Below, piece after piece: positions 50,770-61,999 of a stretch of 64,000 nt of DNA; the stretch's first letter is position 1, and the number at the start of each line of letters is the position of its first letter. The notes under the pieces were generated by a model. It saw nothing but the letters and a program-made list of their open reading frames with translations. It made no database searches and was not told the DNA's origin. Source of the DNA: Glossina fuscipes (taxonomy: Eukaryota; Arthropoda; Insecta; Diptera; Glossinidae); the NCBI RefSeq assembly GCF_014805625.2, contig NW_023998417.1, forward strand, positions 4,213,772 through 4,277,771, read 5' to 3'. The position numbers were made by a program, and so were the translations under genes.

Positions 50770-50784
50770 AATATTAAAAAAAAA

Positions 50785-50820
<36 letters not shown>

Positions 50821-52350
50821 CGTAACTGTGTCTAAACCCATTTAAACGCTAAATGTAATGTGCCACTACCTCCTCTTTAATTAAGTAAAAAAGAAATAGC
50901 GAAACTCTCCCTAATTTTTATGACGTTTCATTTTTATTATCATTATTTTTATTCCGCAAGACATATTTACCTTGAAGGCAAAAAAAACCCGAAAAAAAGA
51001 AAAAGAAAAAAAAAACCGGTAAAACAGTAAACATAACTCGTGATCAATGTGACAAGAACGCAACACAATCAGTTTCTAAATAACAAAAACGAATACGAAA
51101 ACATAAATGTAAATAAATAATTTTGAAATTTTGAACAGACATACTGAGAATGAAGAACATATCTTCTTACAACCTATCCTATCATCGCTAACTTCTGTCC
51201 GTTATTTGATCGCAAGATAAATCAAATATTCATTCACTCAACGTATCGAGCGTATATTGTAAATGTTCGCACGATTCGCGCATGGCTTGAATAATGGCAT
51301 AATTGAATAAGTAAGTTTACACAATTACATATATATTCTGCCTCATTTATGACTTTTAACCAGTTAACTGTCAATATGACTTCTTTGGAAAATGTGCATT
51401 TAAATTGCGATGACGAGTATATTCGTCATATATAGAGTATATGTAATGTGAAATTAGATTATAATGATGGCCAGTATACATTCATCATGACATATATATT
51501 CGTGATTTAACAAAATTTTCTACTTCTTTTATGACCTATATATGCATTCGTCATACACAGTTGACTGGTTAAGATAATTATGACCTGACTTGGACTGAAT
51601 TATCGTTTGTAACTGAATTAGAGTGTCAAGAAAAAGTTGAAACTGTTTTTTTTTTTTTTTTTTTTTTTTTTGTTGAATTGCCATCGTGACATTAATTAAG
51701 CGAGTACAGAGTCGAATGAATTGAAATGCACGGTTATATTGATCAACAATAAATATATATATACTTTACGGGGGCTTCGACGCGTTATCAGCATAAGGTA
51801 AATCAACAAATTGCGCTTAACGATAAGCATAAAAATTCTTAAACAACCATTCGTGTCAATAAAGGAAATAAAAATTAAAAAAAATAAAAATAAAAAAAAA
51901 ATAAATAAATAAGTAAAAGGAGCTTGAAAACCAACCAAAGTTGAAGGAAACAATTTTTTGTATGTATATCTATTTTGTCGATCTTTTTTCATTTTATCAT
52001 TTGTTTTTTTTTTTCTGTTTTTAGTTTAGTTATTGTTTTATGTACGGTTTTAAAAACATTATTGATATTTCACGAAAAGTTTTTTCATTATCTAGCTTTA
52101 TATTTTATTATAATCGATCGATATCGATTTGTTTTATTTCAAATTATTTTAACTTTTTTTCTCATCTTGTTAGTTTTTAATTGTATTTATTATTACATTA
52201 TATTGTGTATATTTTAACAAAGTTTTGATGAAAATAGAAAAGAAAAGAAAAGAAAAAAAAAAAAAAGGAAGAAAATTGTTAAAACAACTATTGTAAATGT
52301 GTAATAAAAAACAAGAAAAAAGTGTAATAACGATTGTGTGTGTTTGTAAA
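50770..52350 (+). promoter_or_regulatory. Hmgcr: Probable Hmgcr 3' UTR with candidate polyadenylation signals
   Basis: An (AAT)n run (about 50788-50819) begins 18 bases after the stop codon. AATAAA occurs at 51112-51117 and again at 52303-52308. The second is followed by a TGTGTGTGTTTG stretch (about 52335-52347), which resembles a downstream GU-rich element, so it is the better candidate. A long poly-T tract lies at about 51644-51671. The assignment is inference. Confidence 0.35.
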
Positions 52351-53596
52351 TTAGAGGCTTTTTTGTTAATTATATCGTTAATGGAATTCTTTAAAAAATT
52401 AAATATGGCGATCAGTTTTTTACTGTATAAATATTATGATAAATTTATGATTACCTTGAAAGAGTTTATTTAACTAAACTTAACTAATATAAAAATTAAG
52501 TGTAATCAATTGAGTCCACATGGATCTATTTTGTCGACCTTATCCACTATAAAGGTTTTCATGAAAAGTAAATCTTATTAAGGTACAAAAGTCGAACTTG
52601 TAGTTTTCTATTAAAAAAAAAAAAAAAAAAATGAAAAAATCAGGGCCACGAAAATGCATGTTTTAGGCGCCTTTCCATACAGCGATTTTCATAACAAATA
52701 TGCCTTTACGTAGAAAGAAGATATCTTACCGTGACAATGAATGAGTAATTGTGGAGCGATGTAGAGTACTTAGTGATTAGTGTGCTTTCTAAAGCCTAAT
52801 TTTTCATTTGCATTTTATAATAAAAATTGGCATTTGATATATAAACTTATTTTGCTTAAGTTGGACTGCCTTGATCCCATCTAAAAAAGGCTTTCAGAAA
52901 GTAATTTTAGTAAATCTCAAATTCATAATTTTTATACCCTTCACCGAAAAGTGAGGGGTACATGCATTTTGGTGGAAACGTTTGCAACATTCAGAACGCG
53001 GCACCACAAACGCCATAAAGCATCAAATTCGACACCAATAAAAGACCGTCCGTTGTAAAAATGTAGCTATCACCAGAAGCATTGGAAATTCTTGCTTTCA
53101 AGTTGATATTGAATATATAAAATAATATTTTCATGACAACAATCGCGTTAAATACGAACTATTTTGCGCATAAGAAGTGATAAAAATGAAATGACATGAA
53201 CCGTCACTTACACCGATATGCGACAAGATCAAATTTTTCTCTTTAATAAATGTGCCCAGTGTGAAATGGTTGATGAAACTCTTTAGCTATGCTCGACGCA
53301 AAATAATAACAAGAAATTCATATTCTGGTAAAGGAAAGAAAAAATTATACATCATAGCGGTTAATAGCGAAGAATAGAAGAAATTATATTAGTTTGAATG
53401 TTTTTTTACTAAGCGCCGTTATTTTCTATTCTATGGTTTTCTAATGAAAACTTTGTTAAGTTGAAATTAGATATGGGTAACATTTTCATAACAAATAAAG
53501 TACGAGAGTACAAAACGAATGAATTGAGAAGAACTTTTAACAAAAAAAAAAAAAAAAAAAAAAAAAATTAGAAATATATATTGATCGATCGAAAAT
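52351..53596. other. Convergent intergenic stretch between Hmgcr and BoYb
   Basis: No gene is seen. It contains an R2 repeat copy at about 52936-53050 (TTATACCCTTCACCGAAAAG, then TTTGCAACATTC) and poly-A tracts at about 52612 and 53541-53568. Confidence 0.5.
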
Positions 53597-53628
53597 TTTA
53601 TTATAAGACATTCGATGAGTATTTTATT
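53597..53628 (-). promoter_or_regulatory. BoYb: Candidate BoYb polyadenylation signals
   Basis: On the minus strand AATAAA occurs twice, as the complements of 53623-53628 and 53597-53602. These lie about 70 and 95 bases after the BoYb stop codon. This suggests a short 3' UTR. Confidence 0.4.
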
Positions 53629-53696
53629 AAATTACATTGAATGGAAATTAATGAAATAATAATAAAAATTGTCATATGAATGAATGTTAAATCCAG

Positions 53697-56600
53697 CTAA
53701 CATAAATCGAGGTCATCTTTTTCAACATAATTATATGTTTGAAACAAATCCAATTCACTGTCATTATCGGAATCGGTCTCCTCTTGCGTCAAAGTCTCTT
53801 TAGCAGCGCCTAAAGCATTTTGAATATATTGCTGGGAGGTGACTTTGTCAAATGATTTGTCGTCGAACGAATTGTAATTATAGGTTAACCAATTAAATTT
53901 TCCTGGATTCCGTAAAAGCCTTGGCCACTCCATGCATAGACTTTTCACAAGAATCACTGTCACATTGAGACCTCGTAATTCATGGCATACCAGTTGAGGA
54001 ATTACGGTCCCAAGTAAATCAATTATTAAATTATATTCTACGCAATTAACGAAGGCAGCAAAGCGCACATTATCTTTACTCACTTTCAAATAATAATCAG
54101 TAATATCAGGAACATGCATAGACAAGTAAATCAGGTAATCCGTTTGATACCAAGTTGTTTCCGGACGTTTATATAAATTTTCTAAACCTGGCATACAACA
54201 TTCGACAGATTCGTTTTGCAACTCGAAAGTCGATTGTTCGTTGTCTTCTTTCGCATTTTCTTCAAGATCATTAGTTTCATTTATTGATTTTAATTCCAAT
54301 TTGGGCTCTTCAAACGACACAGCTGCCTTGAAAAATTCCTCCACATTACCTACGCCCATATCCTCACAATTTTCTAATTGTTCTAAAAGTTCTTCAATCG
54401 TTGTAACGTTGTTATTACTTAAATTTGTTTCCATTTCATTAGGTCCACTATCGTCATACATTATTTCCAATTCCAAGAAATGTCTAGTTTCTGGATCATG
54501 AAGAGCTATGCCATTATCAAGCAAAACTTTATTAAACATTGACGCTTGTTTGAAATCATTTTCCATTCCGCATTCATACAATAAAATTTTATAAGAATTA
54601 ATTGGAAAATTTATCCACTTATTGGATTGAATGGAATTTTCTTGTACGGGGCACGCGTATAAAAAATCTTTCGTTACTTTATATCGTTTACAAAGGCTAT
54701 TCCATTGTATACCAGCTAAGCTGCAGTGTACAGCTTGATATGGGGTAAAATTTACAATTTCTTCACTAGTTGGATAAAAGAAATCTTCAAATAAATTTTC
54801 GGCTTTAACACTTGTAAAGAAAGCATAATCGCAAAGGAAGAATTTGTAAAAACCTTCATCTATTTCATGAACTTTGGCTCGTAAATACATATTATTGTAT
54901 TTAACTATGCAATTAAGCAATGGCACTAAGGGCTGAAGTTTGCAGAGTTTTACAACATTGTCGCTATTAGAAGCATTCAAATTCTCAATATGTCTGCTAA
55001 TCAATTCGCTGAGTTGATGAAATTTTTTCATAGACATTTTACCAGTTAATTGAAGGAATATATTTTCCCAATCACCATTTTCGTCTTCATCACCGATTTC
55101 CACCATAAATAATTCATTTAAAGACATTTCACTCCAACATTCCTTGTTTTTATTCGAAGATTCGGGTTTCGATGCCTGCAATATAATAAGAGATAGGTAA
55201 AAGAGGAATAACAATTCATAGGCGTATCTTTGTTTTACCTCGTTTACCTCCTGCTTATTGTCAGTTGGCAATTTGTTTGTATTTGACTTTATTTCTTCTG
55301 CATTTCTTTCCAAATTTTTACTTGACTCCATTCCAAAGACGAACTCATCGCTATAAGCTGACGAGAAGCTTAAATCATCTGAATTTTCACTCTCACAACT
55401 ATGAAAAGATATATCGCTGTCAGTCTCGTTTTCCGGCGCTATTGTATTCCAATTAAGTAAACCGTACTCATCAATTATAGTACGCATACATCTCCCGTTA
55501 TCTGTTTTAGATGAAGCGAATCGTTTCTGAATTAATGACTTTTTCAGGTTTATTAACCGAGTATCAGTTTCAATTCCTTTCAATTTCTCCATAACAAATA
55601 AATTATCTATCCATATTGTATTAGCAAAAGCAAAATTTACTTTGACTTCTATCATATTATTGCTCTTAATATCATCCATAATCCATTTGCGTACTTCTTT
55701 AGTAGCGTTCGAATCCCATAAACGTTCATTATCGTGCGGTACAACATTCATTAGGCGTATCTCTATTGCTTGGTGCGGAAAGTTTTTGAAGTCATCATGA
55801 CACTTGAAGATTTCATTACTCCGCACTCCCGTAATAGTGAAGCCATCGTCAATTAGCTTCAAGGTGACGCTTAGTGATGCCTGAGAATTCTTAAGGAGCG
55901 TCGATACGTGGAGTATACGTACTCTTCGATAGTTATGTAAGTATTTGTAAATGCATACATCGTCAGATTTAAGTGGCCAATGCTGCATTAGATTAATTGG
56001 GTCACCATAATGTAAATCTAACTTGATATTAAAATTCAAAGCTTTCCGTGATCGCCTCACTTCTAACCATTTGCTGGACTTGAGTGGCTTATGTTCCAAA
56101 AGACGAGCGATATAATGAGTAGGTGAATATACCTATATTTTACATATAAAGTAAATAAAAAATAATAATCAGTCTTGAAATTTTAATATGTGTACCGTTA
56201 CAAACGCAGATTCTTGTTAATATTTTTTATAATATGGCAAACTAATTCAACGTAAGCAGTTTCGTATTAGTTAACGAAAATATATCCACATGTACCATAA
56301 ACGAAACGCTTAACTTACGAACAATTGCTTCGGTAACGGTTCAAAAAAAGTAAATTCTTTTATAAATTTACCTTAAGCACATGTATACGTATATCGCCGT
56401 TTGTAGGTATGTCATCCTTTTCGGTAACAGCATCGAATGATATTATTTCATGGCGATCGCCACAATTTGGCTCGTCACATTCACCGAATTCCAAAATTTG
56501 TGAACACATCGGCACGCCACGACGAAAACGTGTCTGATCACTTGCAATCATAATATGCTTTGCCACTGCTTCTATATCGGAATGCACGGCTTGATTATGC

Positions 56601-58146
56601 TTTTGCATAAATCGGACTAAACGTGGCATTTGTTCTCCGTTACTCTCATCTAACAGTATTAGCGATCGGGCTTGACTAATTTCGTCTTTAATAGCTAAAG
56701 AGCGATCCAAAGGTTTGCATGTAATATTATCGTAAGTAAGGGCTAGAGCTGAAAAGCGCGTAGTAAACTGAGTCCTTGAACTTGGCATAGAGTAATGTAG
56801 AAGATTGTTTACATTTTGTATTTTTAGTTCAGGTAATGCAGCGTCTGTACACACTAAAATCTGATTTGACATCTATGTAAATGAAAAATTAAAAGTTATT
56901 TCACCTCCGTTCGCCAATGTATAGACTTTTTTTACCTTACGTTTCCACTCGTCAGCAACTAAGCGTTCATTATTAGTGAACGGGTTTATATAGCCAATGC
57001 TAGGATAATCAAATTCACATAGAAATTTTACTATCGGTCCGACCTCATCATTCTCGTTACAGATAATCATGGTACGTATTTGTTTTGAAATACTGTCTTT
57101 ACACATCGTAAGGTATCGTCGTAGAGATTCGTTCTTCTTTAAATTGGAACTCAATTTTATCGAAAGTTGGGCTCTACCGTAAACGGTAGCTTCTAAAAAA
57201 TCGCCAAAAAGCAACAATGGCTGATTCGATAAACGTATAATATTAACAAGAAAGGGATTCCATTCGCGTGAAGTTACCACGATCTGAGGTAAAATTGTGT
57301 TTGCCTTAGTTCTTTTACACAGTTTAAATAAAGCCTGTAACGCAGATTCAAAATCCCCGCGAGCACGAATTAAGAGTAAGTCCATATCATCAATAATAAT
57401 GCGCTGCAAACGTTTCGCATCTATCAACGGCTCATTCTTGTTATCCTTGAAAATGCGAAGTAAGTTGGAGGGCGTGATTACGAGTATGCCACAACTATTC
57501 AATAATTGAACTTTAGTTTCTACAAAAGTACGAAAGCCAAAGGATGAAACTATAGAGGGCGCCTTATTGCCTAGGCTGGACAATAAAAATTTGCAATTAT
57601 AAGTAATTTGCTCAACATGTTTCGAAGAAGCTACCAAAACAATGGCTATCGGTCCATAGGACGGTTCTAAAATGTTCTTATCATAATAAGTATTACTACA
57701 TAAAGCTGGCAAGTATGACCACGTTTTGCCAGATTTACTCGAATTGATTATAAAAAGCGAATTATTTCGAAGCATATGCGGCCACGCATAGGTTTGGATG
57801 TGGTTGATTTTATTTATCCGCATGCGTGACATCTCCTCTGATATCGCCGATAAAAATTGAGCATCAGCGAGACTTTTCAACCGGGCAACTGGTACATTTG
57901 AATGCGCTAATACGAATTGATCAGCGAATCGAGTTTGCGATTTACTTTCAACGCGTAAAGGTAACATTTGTTGTTTTTTTCTTATGTAACCAATGCCACT
58001 AGATCCTAGAATGTTCTTGGTTAGGCATTTTAAACGCTATTGTATAGATAAGAGATTGACTCACCATCACTCAAAAAATCGAGGGTACTCTCTTTGTTTA
58101 ATAATTTGGTTTTTAAAAGTATTTGATTAGATTTTGGCGTAGCCAT
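53697..58146 (-). CDS. BoYb: Yb/TDRD12-family Tudor helicase (BoYb-like), five coding exons
   Basis: A probable germline piRNA-pathway factor of the nuage or Yb bodies. Exons 58146-58065, 58005-56936, 56872-56372, 56132-55239 and 55175-53697 join in frame to 1341 residues, beginning MATPKSNQILL. Domains are: helicase N-lobe with Walker-A-like SSKSGKT (116-122) and DDMD (233-236) in place of DEAD; helicase C-lobe from about 385 (QILVCTDAALPEL); CCCH finger C507-x8-C516-x4-C521-x3-H525; first Tudor region about 552-735 (core 607-682); second Tudor about 930-1009; CS (p23-like) domain about 1179-1285; and an acidic tail. This order matches the TDRD12, BoYb and SoYb family. The symbol rests on the position between Hmgcr and RanBP3 as I recall it from Drosophila, so SoYb-type identity is possible. 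Motif III is TSR rather than SAT, and a canonical motif VI is not visible. Confidence 0.85.
55176..55238 (-). other. BoYb: 63-bp in-frame, stop-free intron of the BoYb-like gene
   Basis: The donor GTAAAA follows a GAG codon and the acceptor TTGCAG precedes GCATCG. The length is 21 codons with no stop, so a plain open frame reads straight through it. If retained, it would insert the hydrophobic stretch YELLFLFYLSLIILQ into an otherwise acidic, polar linker. That contrast, and the pyrimidine-rich 3' end, are why I call it an intron. An alternative GTAAAC donor 9 bases earlier would give a 72-bp intron. Confidence 0.75.
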
Positions 58147-61100
58147 CTTCCGATGTGTACGAAGCAATAGCTAAAGAATGCAATGAAAAGCGATATCTCT
58201 AAATATTTTCTTGCTCTCAATTTTTATCCACTGTAAACAGACTAACAGTTTTTGCCTCGCGGACGTTGCTATTTCGGCTTAGAAACGATTATAAAATTGC
58301 GGTTACAAATCCTACAAACAGTAAATGAAGGCGAATAGAAAAAGATTAAACGTAAATTATTCAAAAGCACAATTGTGAAACTTTCAAAATGGCGCGATAA
58401 ATAAACTCAAGCTATTCAAAGCGTGAGTTGAAAATTTTTCCTTTCATAATAATTCTTAATTTGTTTTATTTTTTTTTGGCAAGCATGCACATGAACCTAT
58501 ATGTTCAGATTAATGATATTTTTATAACTTCACTTGTGTTCTTCTCATTATCAAAAAACTTAACCAGTATGTTATGGTTCGACCTCCAATTTTGAAAAGA
58601 ATGTACGACTCTAATCTGAATGAATTGAAATGGAAAAGAAGCTTTAGCGTGTTCATGCAACTTGATGGCAAGAGATGATTTTTTAGCTTGCATGAACCCA
58701 TATATTATGCGAAAATATACCACCATTTGTATTTTTCGAACGAGCATTAACTGTCCGTTTCTTAACAAACATGTTTTTCTTCATTTCTATATGTATTTGG
58801 GGGCAAATCAAGGCAAATAGGTCAATAGATTTGATGGAATATTTCCACACTTCTAACATATGATGTCCAATAGGCCGTGTCCTACTTTTTAATGACTTTG
58901 TTACAGTTTTTCGGCAATCTTGCTTTCGTTTTCTTTTCCAACTTACTTTACGATATTGGAAATTGGGCAACTGTCAAAATGTATTAATGCCACAAAATCT
59001 GTATATAATGTAATATATTACGATATTTGAAATAACAAATACGAGAACGTACGGCAATCTTTGACAATAATGCGAATTCGTTACAACGCTGCATTATTTG
59101 ACTAAAATTTTTCATCGACTGAAAAAAAAGCTTTTTGTCTACGTCTGTAGCGCGCAGTTATCCAGAAATTTCTAGAATTGTAATTTGTATTGCAGAACAA
59201 AAAGAACGAATTGTTTTGATTTTTGCAATCCCTTGTTTTTAAAAATATTTCCCTGGAAATATTGTGAAATGACAAGCAAGTATGTATTATATGATAAAAG
59301 AAATGATAAGAAGAAAACTTTCAGCAAAACAAAGCTTAAAAGGGAACGCATTCGCCCCGTTTATGGATCAAAACACCTTTTCGAAAGAAAACAAACACGG
59401 TGTGCAAAATTTGAAAACTTCTCACTTCTACTTTTAACTTTTAACATTAGTCTAATTAAACCTTCACTAATTAATTGCGCTCTGTTTCTGCCTTGTTTAA
59501 TCGATATTCTTAATATATCCATAAAATCAAAAAAAGGATTTAGAATAGAGAGTTAAATTAAATAATTTATATTACGTAGATAACAGCTCACCAAGCACCT
59601 CCGTAATCCCGACCGACAAAAAGTCTCCTTTGAAAGACTTCCTTCGAGATGAGAAGAAAAATGATAGATAGAAGGAAGGGGCAGGCGTCTAACAGTAGCA
59701 GCACTAGTAATAGTGGAGAATGTTAGAAAAAATTATTGCAAAAAAAACACGGCAAATGTTGTACTTCGCTGTTACTGGAAATTATATGGAAGCCTATGAA
59801 AATTATGTTTGATGTGATCTATAAAAAAGATAAAAAAAACCCATTCATTCCTTCCTGGGAAGTGTAGTCAGCAGGATAATTGCTGTAGGAAACTAAAATA
59901 CTGAACTAAAATATATTCTTTTCTTTATTTGTTTGACTTTTTCAAAATGTTTCTTCCGTTAATCTATGCAAGTTTCTAGAAGATTATAGTCAACAAGAAT
60001 CTCCATTTAATCCTACAATTTATTTATTTGATCTAAATAATTTCTAATAGTATTGTGATTACTGTGCTATTTCTTTTAAGCTGAAGGAGGAAAAAGAGCA
60101 TTATCAAAATAAGCTATCGGCTCTATTTTAGAAAGGAAATTTTGATATTTAGTCTCGTAGCTTTAATAAAGTAACTTATGAAATTGATATTGCATGCTGT
60201 AGCTGAATAGTTGTTCCGAAAAGTTTAGGGCGATCAAAATTATAATAATAATATACAAATTTCAAACGATGTCTGTAAATCAAATAAGTCACTAGGGGCT
60301 ATTATGCTTCCAAGCAGGAATGCCTCTTAAAGTATTGAAAATGTTGAAATTACAATTGAAGACGTTTTTGTTTAAATTGTGTTCTCATTAAAAAGCTTAT
60401 TTGCCAAATTATGTTCTCATTAATTAAAGCCTAAGAAAGAAGGTAGAAAAAAGAATTTGGTAATTATTTTCCTTTTATGAACATATACATACATCCATAC
60501 ATATCTATAAGGAAAGATGTCTTTATATATAAATATAAAGATATCTATATATATATATATATGTATATGTAATAGATATATTTATAATATAATGCACATA
60601 TATAATATATATATAAATATATGTATGTGTACATAATATACATTTATGTACATATATTTTCTATATATACATATTTATATTCGTTGCTTTAACGTCCAAC
60701 AGGAAGCCTCTACTCTGCGCGACAGCAGGTCTAGTCTCCGTTGCTATATTCATTTCTTGCAGAGTAATTTTAATAGTACAGAAGTACAAGATGTTGTAAA
60801 AGTAAGACGGACAGACAAACAGACAGAGTTTACTACATTGACCGATAAGTCTTGAAGATAATTTGGGAAAATAGACAAAAAAGGAAGCAACTAAAATTGT
60901 GGACGTGAAATCCAGCTGATGTATCAAATTTTCGAAAACGAAGTGATTTGCTTTAGCTATCGTTCGCACAACTGCTGGCGTTTGTCTGGTTAAAAAACAT
61001 CGAGAAAGTTCGGTAGTAAAGGTGACAGATAGAAACTAGTGTTTGCTTTTAAATATAAAATCATCAGCTGTAAATAACAAGTTAAGTCCAACCCAAACGG

Positions 61101-61960
61101 CATTAATCAAAGCTTCATTTTTCAGGCGATTTAACCCAACTTTCAGATCCATTTCGATATCTGCTCGTCGCACTTTAATGACGACAATATGTTTCCCAGT
61201 CTCTCTCCCATTCTCTCTCTCTGAAATTTTAGGTTATTGCACATTTTAATACGGCCGATGAATACTGTTACCAGAGAATATATAGCCATGTGATTTAATT
61301 TGCATATGTGTCCGTAGACAATGGTTCTGAAATCTCGTTGCTGTAAAATGAATCGTCAAGCTATGCACTGGCTTTTAAAGCTGAAAACTATCTTTCAATC
61401 GATGACGCTTATGCAAGTTAACAAATAAGCCATCTATCAAGAAAAAGAATTTTTTTTTTGTTTATTAGAAAAAACATCAGGACGAAAAAAAAAATAGAGG
61501 AGTTTCCTAATACATTTACATATATTTCAAATACAACTTCATTTCATTCGTTTATTATAAACATTGTGATAAAGTCTAAATGTTTACTTTATGCGCTAAG
61601 TTACTTTAAAGAGAATTACAAAATAAATGTTTATGTATTTAATTGAATATTTGACATTTTAAAAGACAGTTTCAAAAACGTGCAAATCTTGAGTTATTTG
61701 AAATTTAAAAAAAAAAAAGGAAGATAAATAATTGCTAACTACGGGTATATTTAATGATTATTGATTTTTTAATTGTTAAGATGGAAATTGAAAATCTTTC
61801 TCTTAATTTAGCAAATTACAAAGACAAAGACAAAAAAAAAAAAAGAAAAAAGAATATATGATAAAACGAATTAACAAATAAGTATTTAAGAAAACATATC
61901 TTTGCCGAGCGATTGTTCTTTTGTAATTAATCTTATTATTGTATGCATTTTCCTGTTTTT

Positions 61961-61961
<1 letters not shown>
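58147..61961. other. Intergenic stretch between BoYb and RanBP3
   Basis: No gene I can identify. Two divergent open frames flank a roughly 300-bp gap. A minus-strand frame of 95 codons starts at 58970 (MPNFQYRKVSWKRKRK, basic). A plus-strand frame starts at an ATG at about 59270 (MTSKYVLYDKRNDKKKTF, basic, then hydrophobic). Both are lysine-rich and could be small genes or chance. The rest is AT-rich, with (TA)n around 60545-60665 and homopolymer tracts at about 61710 and 61832. Confidence 0.35.

Positions 61962-61994
<33 letters not shown>
61962..61994. repeat. Poly-T tract (poly-A on the RanBP3 strand)
   Basis: About 33 T in a row on the plus strand, starting only a few bases downstream of the RanBP3 stop codon. 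On the RanBP3 strand it reads TAA, then AATAAAC overlapping the stop, then the A run. Confidence 0.9.
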
Positions 61995-61995
<1 letters not shown>

Positions 61996-61999
61996 TTTA

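Noticed and set aside
54241..54501. Plus-strand frames over the BoYb and RanBP3 exons
   Set aside because: They are antisense shadows of well-supported minus-strand exons.
56097..56099. Independent start of an 800-residue protein at 56099
   Set aside because: The codon there is TTG, and the frame extends upstream to a clean acceptor at 56133. The added residues VYSPTHYIARLL fit a Tudor-region start continuing from the helicase exons.
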